A stretch of 64,000 nt of DNA from Nocardia aurantia (lineage in GTDB: Bacteria > Actinomycetota > Actinomycetes > Mycobacteriales > Mycobacteriaceae). Both the position numbers and the translations under genes were made by a program. The notes below the pieces were generated by a model. The model was given only the letters and a program-made list of their open reading frames with translations, had not been told where the DNA came from and searched no databases. The number at the start of each line of letters is the position of its first letter. Positions within the stretch are counted from its first letter, which is position 1. Below are positions 27,486 through 36,821 of this stretch, piece by piece. The stretch covers positions 186,001-250,000 of the forward strand of contig NZ_WEGI01000002.1 of NCBI RefSeq assembly GCF_009604425.1, written 5' to 3'.

Positions 27486-28438
27486 GATCCGCTCGCCGGG
27501 CCGGGATTCTTCTCGGTCCACACGCTCACGTGGTAGCCGACCCCGAAGGGGGCCGCGCAGTAGCGGGTGTCCACGTTCGGGTCGGCGTCGAACAGCCCGG
27601 CGAGGACCTGATACGCGGCGCGACCGGAAATCTCCAGTGCGGCACACAGGGCGGGATCGAGGGCGGCCAGGCCCGCGCGATCACCCGCCGAGAGGGCGGC
27701 GTCGAGGCGTTCCTGCACGCCGGCGGCCCGCTCGTCCAGATAGCCCGGCGCGGCGGTGGACAGGGTGGCGGCGCCGTCGGCCACGATCAGGACGCCGCGC
27801 GGAGCGGGATCGGCGTCCAGTTCGCAACGCAGCGCGGCGCCGGCCGCGCGGCAGTGCTCGGCGGTCGCGGCGGCGTCGATCAGGCGGGCGTCGGCCGTGG
27901 CATGCGGGGCGACCTGCCCGCGCAGCCAGCCGCCGATCAGAATCGGCAGCGGGACAACGGGATCCGCGGGCATCGTGCCGGTCAGCGCGGAATCCGACAG
28001 GGCCGCACGCACATCCGCGCCGAAGCCCCGGAACGTGCCGACCGTACCGGGGCCGTAGCTCGCGTCCGCCGCCTGTCCGTCCCGATCCGGACTCGCTGCG
28101 TCGGCAACCGGATCCACGCGTGCCACATCGGCGACCCGGCCCGCACCCACCACACCGGCGACCCGGCCCGCACCCACCACACCGGCGTCCTGGCCCGTGC
28201 CGACCGGTTCGCCGAACCGTCCCGCAGCCACCACGTCGGCGGCCCGGCCCAGGTCCGCTACGCCGACGACGGTCCAGCGCACCGCCGCCTCGGCCAACTC
28301 CCGGCCCGCCGCCAGCACCGCCGCCCGCAGCGGCGGCACCTGCGCCGCCGGGTGGCCGGGATCGCGATCCGGCAGGCCACCGCTCAGTTCGGGAACCAGG
28401 ACGGGGGGTGACGGAATCAGCACGGCGGCAGCAAACAC
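27482..28438 (-). CDS. Rv2728c-like protein (class III extradiol dioxygenase subunit B fold)
   Basis: A 318-residue Ala-rich protein. It starts [20 protein letters not shown] and ends [15 protein letters not shown] and [14 protein letters not shown], as in Rv2728c and relatives with a LigB-like fold. It is coupled to miaA by a GTGA overlap, as in mycobacteria. It is longer than I recall for the mycobacterial protein, because of a low-complexity insert at about residues 80-145. The insert contains a 27-bp tandem duplication encoding [10 protein letters not shown] place the start at GTG 28438; a longer reading to 28708 is not protein-like. Confidence 0.8.
   Translation of the reverse strand: MFAAAVLIPSPPVLVPELSGGLPDRDPGHPAAQVPPLRAAVLAAGRELAEAAVRWTVVGVADLGRAADVVAAGRFGEPVGTGQDAGVVGAGRVAGVVGAGRVADVARVDPVADAASPDRDGQAADASYGPGTVGTFRGFGADVRAALSDSALTGTMPADPVVPLPILIGGWLRGQVAPHATADARLIDAAATAEHCRAAGAALRCELDADPAPRGVLIVADGAATLSTAAPGYLDERAAGVQERLDAALSAGDRAGLAALDPALCAALEISGRAAYQVLAGLFDADPNVDTRYCAAPFGVGYHVSVWTEKNPGPASGS
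28130..28190. repeat. In-frame 27-bp tandem repeat inside the Rv2728c-like gene
   Basis: The unit GCGACCCGGCCCGCACCCAC plus CACACCG occurs twice in a row, with a partial third copy (GCGTCCTGGCCCG). It encodes [13 protein letters not shown] peptide repeats on the minus strand. The length is a multiple of three, so copy-number change would keep the frame. Confidence 0.75.
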
Positions 28439-28892
28439 GCCGTCCACGGTAGCGGGCCGATCACCACCGCCGAAGCGGCAGTTCGAATCGCCCGCGGATC
28501 GGCCCGGCCCGGCGTGGTGACGGGCCGCCGCGATCGTCGCGCCGGGCCGGTATCCCTCTGGACGGGATGCCCGCCGGAGCGAACTTCGGACGCCGGTCCG
28601 ATCGGAATCGGCCCGGTCAGTGGCCGGACGACGGTCCGGCGGGTGTCGCCGACGGCCGAAAAACGGCGGGAGCCGCACGATCGGCGCGCCACCCCCGGAC
28701 ATAACCATCCGATGGCGGCCCGATCAAGGTCGGGTCACCACGGCCGGGATCCGCCACCCAAACCGCACCCGGCAACGCCGCAGGCACAGCGCCACCGTGG
28801 ACAAGACACGGCAATTCCGCCACTCACCTGGTTGAATGGGGTGAGCTAGGGCGTAACCAGGCAGCCGTGACGCGCGGCAGGGACGAGGAGCG
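28439..28892. other. 454-base divergent intergenic region
   Basis: This lies between the Rv2728c-like start (minus) and the DUF349 gene (plus). The minus-strand frame is open to 28708 but Arg/Pro-rich and unconserved-looking. M. tuberculosis has two small genes at this place (Rv2729c, Rv2730); nothing like them is seen. GAGGAG before 28893 is the DUF349 ribosome site. No repeat or strong hairpin noted. Confidence 0.6.
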
Positions 28893-30353
28893 ATGACCGA
28901 CAACAACGGAATCGAGAAGGCTACCCACCCGGACACCGGCACGGCAGAGCACTCCGGCAACCCCGCAGCGCACCGGCCCACTCCCGCCGACGCCGCCGGT
29001 CACGCGGAAACCACGCCACGTGCATCCGATACCCCGAAGCCCGGTACGCGTAAACCCGAATCCCCCAAACCACACGCCGTGAAGCCCGTCCCGGGCCCGG
29101 CGACCGAGCATCCGGTGCCGGTCAGCGCGCCCACCGGCAGCGATCCCGCGAAGTGGGGTCGCGTCGACGAGGACGGCACCGCCTGGGTGCGGACGGCCGA
29201 CGGCGAACGGATCGTCGGTTCCTGGCAGGCGGGCGACGCCGCCGAGGGCCTCGCGCACTTCGGCCGCCGGTTCGACGATCTGGCCACCGAGGTCGGACTG
29301 CTGGAGGCCCGCCTGGCGGCCGGCACCGACGCCCGCAAAGCGAAGACGGCCGCGATCGCGCTGGCCGAATCGCTGCCGACCGCCGCGGTCATCGGCGATA
29401 TCGACGGGCTGGGCCGCCGGTTGCAGGCGATCATCGAACACTCCGACGAGGCCGCCGCGCACGCCAAGGAGGAGAAGGAACGCACCCGGCACGAGCAGAC
29501 CGAGCGCAAGGAGACGCTGGTCGCCGAGGCCGAGCAGATCGCCGCCGACTCCACCCAGTGGAAGGCCGCGGGCGATCGGTTGCGGGAGATCCTGGACGAG
29601 TGGAAGACCATCCGCGGCGTGGACCGCAAGGTCGACGACGCGCTGTGGCGGCGATTCTCGAAGGCCCGGGAGTCGTTCAACCGGCGCCGCGGCGCGCACT
29701 TCGCCGAGCTGGACCGCGAGCGGGCCTCGGCGAAGACCCGCAAGGAGGAACTCTGCCTGCAGGCCGAGGAGCTGTCCGGCTCCACCGATTGGGCGGGTAC
29801 GGCCGCGGTGTTCCGCGACCTGCTGACCGAGTGGAAGGCCGCGGGCCGGGCCCCGCGCGAGGCCGACGAGCAGTTGTGGCGGCGGTTCAAGAGTGCGCAG
29901 GACGTGTTCTTCGCCGCCCGTAATGCCGCCGCCTCCGAGCGGGACGCCGAATTCGAGCACAACGCCACCGCCAAGGAGGAGTTGCTGCGCTCCTACGAGG
30001 GCGTGATCGACCCGGCGCACGATCTCGACGCCGCCCGCGCCGGCCTGCGCGACCTGCTGGAGAAGTGGGATGCGCTCGGCAAGGTTCCGCGCGAGCGAAT
30101 CCAGGAGCTGGAGGGCCGGCTGCGCGCGCTGGAGAAGCGGGTCCGCGACGCGGTCGACGCGCAGTGGCGGCGCAGCGATCCCGAGGCGATGGCGCGTGCC
30201 GCCCAGTTCCGGGAGCGGGTCGCGCAGTTCGAGGAGCAGGCCGCGAAGGCCCAGGCCGCCGGCCGCACCCGCGATGCCGAGAAGGCCCTGGAACAGGCCA
30301 AGCAGTGGCGGGAGTGGGCCGAGGCCGCCGAGGGCGCGGTCAGCCAGCGCTGA
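28893..30353 (+). CDS. DUF349 domain-containing protein (Rv2731-like)
   Basis: A 486-residue, highly charged, mostly helical protein. Residues 1-75 are Pro/Thr-rich and disordered. [20 protein letters not shown] begins the conserved part. Repeated W-x-x-F blocks then mark several DUF349 units: [38 protein letters not shown], and the related [20 protein letters not shown] coiled-coil tail follows. The position next to the miaA cluster matches Rv2731. Function unknown; such proteins are associated with nucleoid or cell-envelope roles. Confidence 0.85.
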   Translation: MTDNNGIEKATHPDTGTAEHSGNPAAHRPTPADAAGHAETTPRASDTPKPGTRKPESPKPHAVKPVPGPATEHPVPVSAPTGSDPAKWGRVDEDGTAWVRTADGERIVGSWQAGDAAEGLAHFGRRFDDLATEVGLLEARLAAGTDARKAKTAAIALAESLPTAAVIGDIDGLGRRLQAIIEHSDEAAAHAKEEKERTRHEQTERKETLVAEAEQIAADSTQWKAAGDRLREILDEWKTIRGVDRKVDDALWRRFSKARESFNRRRGAHFAELDRERASAKTRKEELCLQAEELSGSTDWAGTAAVFRDLLTEWKAAGRAPREADEQLWRRFKSAQDVFFAARNAAASERDAEFEHNATAKEELLRSYEGVIDPAHDLDAARAGLRDLLEKWDALGKVPRERIQELEGRLRALEKRVRDAVDAQWRRSDPEAMARAAQFRERVAQFEEQAAKAQAAGRTRDAEKALEQAKQWREWAEAAEGAVSQR

Positions 30354-30364
30354 GACCCGGTCGT

Positions 30365-30385
30365 CCCGGCCCGTGGCGGGCCGGG
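30365..30385. terminator. Bidirectional hairpin
   Basis: CCCGGCCCG pairs with CGGGCCGGG over a three-base TGG loop. It lies 12 bases from the DUF349 stop and 11 from the stop of the convergent membrane protein. Confidence 0.7.
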
Positions 30386-30395
30386 GCGATATGTC

Positions 30396-31064
30396 CTATT
30401 TCTGTTCGCCGCCCTGCTTGCCGTCGCCGAACAACCGGCGGCGGTATTCCTCCTCGGCCGCCACGGCGGCCGCGCGGCGGCGCTCCTCGGCCTCCAGTTG
30501 CATGGCGGTACGCGCCCAGACGACCCTGATCCAGTGGAATGTCAGGACGATGATCGCGATCGTCCCCAGGATCAGGCCGATGCCCGGTCCGGCGCCGTGA
30601 TAGTTGCCGATGCCGGGCGTCTGCCGATGCCAGATCGACAGCACGCCGAACACGCTGCCCACGGCCGAACCCGCGACGGCGACCCAGGCCAGCGCCCAGC
30701 GCCGGGTGACCAGCGCCAGCGCCGAGAAACCGATGCCGAAGACCAGCACGAACCACTGGAACACCCGCGACGGCAGCCCGATGTGGTCGGCGGCCGCGAC
30801 GTGGTCCGACAACAGGATGTCCAGGCCGCGGGTCTGGCCCGCGTGCGGCAGGATCAGCGACAGCAGCAGCACGAACACGGCACCCGCGACCACCATCGCC
30901 CGCGAACCCGGGTCGATCTCGCCCGCGATCTTGCGCTCGACCGCCTCGAGATCGCCGCGGAACTGCTCGAAGGCTTGCTTCTCGGCGGGTTTCATCTTCT
31001 CCTCGTTCGGCTCTGGTTCGTCGGGTGCGGAATCGGCGTCTCGTCCGGAGTCGTGTTCGGCCAT
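30396..31064 (-). CDS. Membrane protein (Rv2732c-like)
   Basis: A 222-residue protein. It has an acidic cytoplasmic start, an amphipathic stretch with EAVERKIAGEIDPGSRAM, and then four hydrophobic segments (about residues 57-75, 100-118, 122-142 and 157-175). The C terminus is basic and Arg/Glu-rich (EAEERRRAAAVAAEEEYRRR). It lies just downstream of miaB on the same strand, as Rv2732c does beside miaB in M. tuberculosis. Function unknown. Confidence 0.82.
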   Translation of the reverse strand: MAEHDSGRDADSAPDEPEPNEEKMKPAEKQAFEQFRGDLEAVERKIAGEIDPGSRAMVVAGAVFVLLLSLILPHAGQTRGLDILLSDHVAAADHIGLPSRVFQWFVLVFGIGFSALALVTRRWALAWVAVAGSAVGSVFGVLSIWHRQTPGIGNYHGAGPGIGLILGTIAIIVLTFHWIRVVWARTAMQLEAEERRRAAAVAAEEEYRRRLFGDGKQGGEQK

Positions 31065-31106
31065 GACGTCACATCCTCGGTCGCGGCGGGCGCACGCGGG
31101 ACCGGT

Positions 31107-32672
31107 TCACGCGGAACAACCGGAATCGCAGGCCGGACCCGCCGTGACCGCGGGGACGGGCTCGGGGGCGCCGATCCGCGGCAGGCCCAGGCCGACCCCG
31201 ATCGGCGCGGTCTTCGGCGTGATGCCGCGTTCGTGCGCGTCGCCGGCCCGGGTGCGGCGGTGGCCGCGCACGTCGCCGTCGGCGATCAGGTGATGTGGTG
31301 CGGCGCCGGTGATCTCGACCCGGACCAGATCGCCGGGGCGGATCGCGGACCCGCCCGGCTCGGCCGCCGGGCCGGGCCGGAAGTGCACCAGCCGGCCGTC
31401 GCGGGCGCGGCCGCTCATCCGGGCGGTGGCGGCGTTCTTCTTGCCCGCACCCTCGGCGACCAGCAATTCCACCTCGGCTCCGATCAGCGTCTGGTTGGCC
31501 TCGAGCGAGATCTGTTCCTGCAGGGCGATCAGCCGGTCGTAGCGCTCCTGGACGACCTGCTTGGGCACCTGATCGGGCATCGTCGCGGCCGGGGTGCCGG
31601 GCCGGATCGAGTACTGGAAGGTGTACGCGCTGGTGAACCGGGCCCGCCGCACCACGTCCAGGGTCTCCCGGAAATCCTCCTCGGTCTCGCCGGGGAAGCC
31701 GACGATGATGTCGGTGGTGATCGCGGCGTGCGGCATCGCGGCCCGCACCTTCTCGATGATGCCCAGGTAGCGCTCCTTGCGATACGAGCGCCGCATCGCC
31801 TTCAGCACCCGGTCCGAACCGGACTGCAACGGCATGTGCAACTGCGGGCAGACGTTCGGGGTCTCGGCCATCGCCTCGATCACGTCGTCGGTGAACTCCG
31901 CGGGGTGCGGTGAGGTGAACCGGACGCGTTCCAGGCCCTCGATGCCCCCGCAGGCCCGCAGCAGCTTCGCGAACGCGCCGCGGTCGCGCTGCCCCTCGGC
32001 GAGTTCCGGATCCGCGAAGTTGATGCCGTACGAGTTCACGTTCTGACCGAGCAGCGTCACCTCCAGCACGCCCTGGTCGACCAGCGCCTGCACCTCGGCG
32101 AGCACGTCGCCGGGCCGGCGGTCGACCTCCTTGCCGCGCAGCGACGGCACGATGCAGAAGGTGCAGGTGTTGTTGCAGCCCACCGAGATGGACACCCAGC
32201 CCGCGTACGCCGACTCCCGCTTGGCCGGCAGCGTGGACGGGAACGCCTCCAGCGACTCCAGGATCTCGACCTGTGCCGCCTGGTTGTGCCGGGCCCGTTC
32301 CAGCAGCACCGGCAGCGAGCCGATGTTGTGCGTGCCGAACACCACGTCCACCCAGGGCGCCCGCCGCACGACCGTGTCGCGGTCCTTCTGGGCGAGGCAG
32401 CCACCGACCGCGATCTGCATCCCGGGCCGCTCGGCCTTGATCGGCGCGAGGTGGCCGAGCGTGCCGTACAGCTTGTTGTCGGCGTTCTCGCGGACCGCGC
32501 AGGTGTTGAACACCACCAGATCGGCGGTGGCCCCCGGCCCGGCCTTGGCGTATCCCGCGTCCTCGAGCAGGCCCGACAACCGCTCGGAGTCGTGCACGTT
32601 CATCTGACAGCCGTAGGTGCGCACCTCGTAGGTCCGCACGACACTCGGCGACGAGGCGCTGGACGAATTCAC
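31107..32672 (-). CDS. miaB: tRNA-2-methylthio-N6-dimethylallyladenosine synthase MiaB
   Basis: Radical-SAM methylthiotransferase acting on MiaA-modified A37 of tRNA. It has 521 residues. Auxiliary cluster cysteines are Cys22 (TYGCQMN), Cys58 (FNTCAVREN) and Cys92 (GGCLAQKD). The radical-SAM triad is CNNTCTFC (Cys166, 170, 173). The C-terminal TRAM domain lies around residues 395-460. A Pro/Ala/Gly-rich tail ending CDSGCSA follows. The GTG start is at 32672, divergent from gluA. Confidence 0.97.
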   Translation of the reverse strand: MNSSSASSPSVVRTYEVRTYGCQMNVHDSERLSGLLEDAGYAKAGPGATADLVVFNTCAVRENADNKLYGTLGHLAPIKAERPGMQIAVGGCLAQKDRDTVVRRAPWVDVVFGTHNIGSLPVLLERARHNQAAQVEILESLEAFPSTLPAKRESAYAGWVSISVGCNNTCTFCIVPSLRGKEVDRRPGDVLAEVQALVDQGVLEVTLLGQNVNSYGINFADPELAEGQRDRGAFAKLLRACGGIEGLERVRFTSPHPAEFTDDVIEAMAETPNVCPQLHMPLQSGSDRVLKAMRRSYRKERYLGIIEKVRAAMPHAAITTDIIVGFPGETEEDFRETLDVVRRARFTSAYTFQYSIRPGTPAATMPDQVPKQVVQERYDRLIALQEQISLEANQTLIGAEVELLVAEGAGKKNAATARMSGRARDGRLVHFRPGPAAEPGGSAIRPGDLVRVEITGAAPHHLIADGDVRGHRRTRAGDAHERGITPKTAPIGVGLGLPRIGAPEPVPAVTAGPACDSGCSA

Positions 32673-32727
32673 CGGTCCAGGGTATCGGGCGCGGAAATCC
32701 CCTGTTCCACCGCCGGACCCGCCCGCC

Positions 32728-32750
32728 GGTGATGCGTGATGTGGATCACC
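32728..32750. promoter_or_regulatory. Dyad upstream of gluABCD
   Basis: GGTGAT and its complement ATCACC, 11 bases apart, 95 bases before gluA and close to the divergent miaB start. A possible regulator site; weak evidence because the arms are short. Confidence 0.35.
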
Positions 32751-32844
32751 AATGTCAAGTTCAGGTTAAACTCACGCGAACGGGTACTGTCTCCACTTCT
32801 GGAAATTGCGCAAATCTGTCCGTTTCACCCTAAGGTCATGGACC

Positions 32845-33630
32845 ATGACCGACGCTGCCGACGCGATATCCGGCGCTGCCACCGCTGCCGACGCGCCTCC
32901 CATGATCTCGATGCGCGCCGTGGACAAGCATTTCGGAAAGCTGCACGTGCTGCGGGACATCAATCTGGAGGTCCCGAGAGGGCAGGTGGTGATCGTGCTC
33001 GGGCCGTCCGGCTCCGGCAAATCCACCCTGTGCCGCACCATCAATCGGCTCGAGACCGTCGACTCCGGCACGATCGCCATCGACGGGACCGACCTGCCGG
33101 CCGAGGGCCGCGCGCTGGCCCGCCTGCGTACCGAGGTCGGCATGGTGTTCCAGCAGTTCAACCTGTTCGCGCACAAGTCGATTCTGGAGAACGTCATGCT
33201 GGCGCCGGTGAAGGTGCGCGGCATCGACAAGAAGAAGGCGCGTACCGAGGCGCTGGCCCTGCTCGATCGGGTCGGCATCGCCAATCAGGCGGACAAGTAC
33301 CCGGCCCAGTTGTCCGGCGGTCAGCAGCAGCGTGTTGCGATCGCCCGAGCGCTCGCGATGAACCCCAAGGTCATGCTGTTCGACGAGCCCACGTCGGCGC
33401 TGGACCCGGAAATGGTCAACGAGGTGCTCGAGGTGATGGTCGGACTCGCGAAAGAGGGCATGACCATGCTCGTGGTCACCCACGAGATGGGTTTCGCACG
33501 TCGGGCAGGGGAACGGGTGCTGTTCATGGCGGACGGGCAGATCGTCGAGGACAGCGACCCGGAAACCTTCTTCACCGCTCCGAATTCCGATCGGGCGAAG
33601 GATTTTCTCGGCAAGATTCTCAGCCACTGA
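32845..33630 (+). CDS. gluA: Glutamate/amino-acid ABC transporter ATP-binding protein
   Basis: A 261-residue ABC ATPase of the polar-amino-acid importer class. Walker A is GPSGSGKST, the Q-loop is MVFQQFNLF, the signature is [15 protein letters not shown], Walker B is VMLFDEP, and the H-loop is VVTHEMGFA. It is the first gene of gluABCD and drives import with GluC and GluD in the membrane and GluB outside. I chose the ATG at 32845; one further in ([12 protein letters not shown]) is possible. The GGTGAT/ATCACC dyad at 32728-32750 lies in its upstream region. Confidence 0.95.
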   Translation: MTDAADAISGAATAADAPPMISMRAVDKHFGKLHVLRDINLEVPRGQVVIVLGPSGSGKSTLCRTINRLETVDSGTIAIDGTDLPAEGRALARLRTEVGMVFQQFNLFAHKSILENVMLAPVKVRGIDKKKARTEALALLDRVGIANQADKYPAQLSGGQQQRVAIARALAMNPKVMLFDEPTSALDPEMVNEVLEVMVGLAKEGMTMLVVTHEMGFARRAGERVLFMADGQIVEDSDPETFFTAPNSDRAKDFLGKILSH

Positions 33631-33697
33631 CGATCGTGAACGACGAACCCCGCGGCGGTCCCTCCGCACACTCCACGAGAGAGAAGGAACACATCAG

Positions 33698-34531
33698 ATG
33701 AGGATCACTCGCGCGCTGCGCTTCGGTATCGGCGGCCTGGCCCTGGCCCTCGCCGTGGCCGGTTGCGGTGGCGGCAGCTCCAAGTCCGCCGGTGACAAGG
33801 CCGCGGACGGCAAGATCACCATCGGCATCAAGTTCGATCAGCCCGGCATCGGCCTGCGCAACAAGGACGGCTCGTTCTCCGGTTTCGACGTCGACGTCGC
33901 CAAGTACATCGCCGACAAGCTCGGGGTGAAGCCGGACGGCATCACCTTCAAGGAGTCACCGTCGGCCCAGCGCGAGACGCTGCTGCAGAACGGTCAGGTC
34001 GACCTCGTCATCGCGAGTTACTCGATCACCGACTCCCGCAAGGAGAAGGTCGATTTCGCCGGCCCGTACTACATCGCCGGCCAGGGCCTGCTGGTCCGTA
34101 AGGACAACACCGACATCACCGGTCCGGAGTCGCTCAAGGGCGGCAAGAAGCTCTGCTCGGTGAAGGGTTCGACCCCGGCGCAGAACATCCAGAAGAACTA
34201 CGCCCAGGATGTGGCGCTGCAGGAGTACGACACCTACTCGCTGTGCGTGGAGGCGCTGAAGTCCGGCGCGGTCGACGCGGTCACCACCGACGACATCATC
34301 CTCGCCGGTTACGCCGCCCAGTCCACCGGCGCGCTGAAGGTGGTCGGCAAGTCGTTCACCACCGAGAAGTACGGCGTCGGAATCAAGAAGGGCGACAAGG
34401 CCACTCGCGACAAGGTCAACGACGCGATCGAGGCCATGGTCAAGGACGGCACCTGGAAGAAGGATCTGGACCAGGAGTTCGGTGGCACCGGTTTCCAGAC
34501 CGCCCCGGCCCCGGCGGTCGACCGCTACTGA
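33698..34531 (+). CDS. gluB: Glutamate ABC transporter substrate-binding lipoprotein
   Basis: A 277-residue extracellular binding protein anchored by lipid at Cys23, with lipobox LAVAGC after a hydrophobic signal. The mature protein has the two-lobe SBP_bac_3 fold: DGKITIGIKFDQPGIGL, GFDVDVAKYIAD, and the ligand-binding region ESPSAQRETLLQNGQVDLVIA. Two cysteines (in KLCSVKG and YSLCVEA) could form a disulfide, as in GluB relatives. It is followed by an intercistronic hairpin before gluC. Confidence 0.95.
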   Translation: MRITRALRFGIGGLALALAVAGCGGGSSKSAGDKAADGKITIGIKFDQPGIGLRNKDGSFSGFDVDVAKYIADKLGVKPDGITFKESPSAQRETLLQNGQVDLVIASYSITDSRKEKVDFAGPYYIAGQGLLVRKDNTDITGPESLKGGKKLCSVKGSTPAQNIQKNYAQDVALQEYDTYSLCVEALKSGAVDAVTTDDIILAGYAAQSTGALKVVGKSFTTEKYGVGIKKGDKATRDKVNDAIEAMVKDGTWKKDLDQEFGGTGFQTAPAPAVDRY

Positions 34532-34540
34532 TTCCGGTTT

Positions 34541-34569
34541 CGGGAGGGGCGGCGCCGCCGCCCCTCCCG
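34541..34569 (+). terminator. Intercistronic hairpin between gluB and gluC
   Basis: A perfect 13-bp stem (CGGGAGGGGCGGC at 34541-34553, complement at 34557-34569) with a three-base loop. It lies 10 bases after the gluB stop and 31 before gluC. The place fits partial termination or 3'-end protection that gives more binding protein than permease. Confidence 0.7.
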
Positions 34570-34600
34570 AGCCCATGACGATCGGAGGGGCACGGCCGCC

Positions 34601-35284
34601 GTGTTCGACTTGCTCTCCAAGTACGGCTCCCAGTTGCTGCACGCATTCTGGACCACCATCGAGCTGACCGTGTTGTCGGCGATCGGAGCCCTGATCCTCG
34701 GCACCGTCGTGGCCGCGATGCGGGTGTCACCGGTGCCGGTGGCGCGCTGGCTCGGCACGGCGTACGTGACGATCTTCCGCAATACGCCGCTGACCCTGAT
34801 CCTGGTCTTCTGCTCACTGGGTCTGTACACCACCCTGCACATCAAACTCGCCGGTGGTGGCGGCCAGAAGTTCCTGGACACCAACAACTTCCGGTTCGCG
34901 GTGCTCGGATTGAGCATCTACACGGGCGCTTTCGTCTGCGAATCGCTGCGCGCCGGTATCAACACGGTCCCGCTCGGGCAGTCCGAGGCGGGCCGGTCGC
35001 TGGGCCTGACCTTCGGGCAGAACCTGCGACATGTGGTGCTGCCGCAGGCCTTCCGGTCGGTGATCGCGCCGCTGGGCAGCGTGCTCATCGCCCTGACCAA
35101 GAACTCGACCATCGCCTCGGCGATCGGCGTGGCCGAGGCGGCCAACCTGATGGCCACGATGAACGAATCCGAGGCTCAGTTGCTGGTGATCGGCGCGATC
35201 TTCGCCTTCGGCTTCGTGGTGCTGACCCTCCCGCAGGGTCTGCTGTTCGGCTGGCTGGCCAAGCGATACGAGGTGAAGCGATGA
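34601..35284 (+). CDS. gluC: Glutamate ABC transporter permease
   Basis: A 227-residue inner-membrane permease with about five helices. The EAA loop lies in GQSEAGRSLGLTFGQNLRHVVLPQAFR. TIFRNTPLTLILVF is a standard His/Glu/Gln-permease segment. It starts with GTG at 34601. Its stop overlaps the gluD ATG by four bases (ATGA), so the two permease subunits are coupled. Confidence 0.94.
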   Translation: MFDLLSKYGSQLLHAFWTTIELTVLSAIGALILGTVVAAMRVSPVPVARWLGTAYVTIFRNTPLTLILVFCSLGLYTTLHIKLAGGGGQKFLDTNNFRFAVLGLSIYTGAFVCESLRAGINTVPLGQSEAGRSLGLTFGQNLRHVVLPQAFRSVIAPLGSVLIALTKNSTIASAIGVAEAANLMATMNESEAQLLVIGAIFAFGFVVLTLPQGLLFGWLAKRYEVKR

Positions 35285-36183
35285 GTTCCGACGCCTCCGT
35301 CCTGTTCGACGCGCCCGGACCCCGGACGCGACTGCGGCACAACATCTATTCGGTCGTGGCGGCCGTGGTGATCCTCGCGATCGCCTGGGTGGTGGTGCGC
35401 GCCTTCCAGCACAACGGCCAGTTGACCGCGGCGAAGTGGAAGCCGTTCCTGGAGGGCGAGGTCTGGCAGACCTATCTGCTGCCGGGCCTGCGCGGCACCA
35501 TCATCGCGGCGGTGCTGTCGATCGTGCTCGCACTGGTCATCGGCACGATCTTCGGCCTGGCCCGGTTGTCCGACCATCTCGGCGTGCGGATCGTCGCCGG
35601 CGTGGTCGTCGAGATCTCCCGGGCCATCCCGGTGCTGATCCTGATGATCTTCCTGTACAACTACTTCGCACAGAACAACCTGATCGTCCCCGATCAGCTG
35701 GCGCTCACCGCGGTGGTGATCGCGCTGACGGTCTACAACGGCTCGGTCGTCGCCGAGATCGTCCGCTCCGGAATCCGGTCGCTGCCCAAGGGCCAGACCG
35801 AGGCGGCGGTCGCGCTCGGGATGCGCAAGGGCCAGTTGATGCGGCTGATCCTGCTGCCGCAGGCGATCACGGCGATGCTGCCGGCGATCGTGTCGCAGAT
35901 GGTGGTGGCGCTCAAGGACACCGCGCTCGGCTACCAGATCACCTTCCAGGAGATCGTCCGCCAGGGTCAGCAACTCGGTGCGGCACAACAGAACACGGTG
36001 CCCTCGCTGATCGTGGTCGCGGTGGTCATGATCGTGCTCAACTGGGCGCTGTCGAAGCTGGCGACGGTGCTGGAGCGGCGACTGCGGTCACGCCGTCGCG
36101 GCGGCACGGTGGTCCCGGCGGCCACGGTCGTCACCGGCGCCGCGCCGGGGATGGACCTGACCCGGTCCGGAACCACGGCGTAA
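35281..36183 (+). CDS. gluD: Glutamate ABC transporter permease
   Basis: A 300-residue permease, partner of GluC. Membrane segments start with the helix VVAAVVILAIAWVVVRAF. The coupling loop is PKGQTEAAVALGMRKGQLMRLILLPQA. EISRAIPVLILMIFLYNYF is the equivalent of the GluC FRNTP segment. A basic C-terminal tail follows. It is the last gene of the operon, ended by a strong terminator. Confidence 0.94.
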   Translation: MSSDASVLFDAPGPRTRLRHNIYSVVAAVVILAIAWVVVRAFQHNGQLTAAKWKPFLEGEVWQTYLLPGLRGTIIAAVLSIVLALVIGTIFGLARLSDHLGVRIVAGVVVEISRAIPVLILMIFLYNYFAQNNLIVPDQLALTAVVIALTVYNGSVVAEIVRSGIRSLPKGQTEAAVALGMRKGQLMRLILLPQAITAMLPAIVSQMVVALKDTALGYQITFQEIVRQGQQLGAAQQNTVPSLIVVAVVMIVLNWALSKLATVLERRLRSRRRGGTVVPAATVVTGAAPGMDLTRSGTTA

Positions 36184-36201
36184 CCGGCGTATCCACCCGA
36201 A

Positions 36202-36243
36202 GGCCCCCGGCCCCGATCCGCGTGATCGGGGCCGGGGCCTTTC
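36202..36243 (+). terminator. Rho-independent-like terminator of gluABCD
   Basis: A 14-bp stem (CCCCGGCCCCGATC at 36205-36218 with 36224-36237) over loop CGCGT, extended by further GG/CC pairs past a bulged C. A short TTT follows at 36240-36242. It lies 21 bases after the gluD stop. Confidence 0.85.
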
Positions 36244-36339
36244 GGTCCTGATCGTGGTCGTCGCCTTCGAGCCCACCCACTGGATCGCGCCGCACGGCAA
36301 GTGGATTCGCGCTCCGCCCACTCCCCCGGAAAGGACACC

Positions 36340-36795
36340 ATGACCCGCCCGCCCCTGCCCCCGTTCGATCCGGACTCCGCGCGCGTCAAGGTGCGCGCCG
36401 CCGAGAACGCCTGGAACACTCGGGATCCGGAGACCGTCGCGCAGGCGTACACCGAGGATTCGGTGTGGCGCAACCGGGACGAATTCGTCACCGGTCGCGC
36501 CGAGATCGTCGAATTCCTCCGCCGGAAATGGGACCGCGAACTCGATTACGCACTGCGCAAACAACTCTGGGGCTTCCGGGAGAACCGGATGGCCGTGCGT
36601 TTCCAGTACGAATGGCACGACGCCGACGGGCAGTGGTGGCGCAGCTACGGCAACGAACTGTGGGAGTTCAGCCCGGCGGGCCTGATGTCGCGGCGCGAGG
36701 CGAGCATCAACGACATCGCCATCACCGCCGCCGACCGGCGGATCTTCGGTCCGCGCGGGCCGGAGGACGAGGACTGGGAGCTGCCGCTGCGGTGA
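36340..36795 (+). CDS. DUF1348 (SnoaL-like) family protein
   Basis: A 151-residue NTF2-like protein. [20 protein letters not shown] opens the fold, followed by [22 protein letters not shown] and [21 protein letters not shown], strongly like the DUF1348 group. [21 protein letters not shown] ends it. The ATG at 36340 is preceded by AAAGGA. The function in this group is not known. It converges with the MFS gene. Confidence 0.88.
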   Translation: MTRPPLPPFDPDSARVKVRAAENAWNTRDPETVAQAYTEDSVWRNRDEFVTGRAEIVEFLRRKWDRELDYALRKQLWGFRENRMAVRFQYEWHDADGQWWRSYGNELWEFSPAGLMSRREASINDIAITAADRRIFGPRGPEDEDWELPLR

Positions 36796-36821
36796 CTCGT
36801 TCCTCCGGTCACCGTGCGGTG

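Noticed and set aside
28439..28708. 90-codon N-terminal extension of the Rv2728c-like gene
   Set aside because: The extension is Arg/Pro/Gly-rich, while the recognised start [11 protein letters not shown] follows a GTG at 28438.
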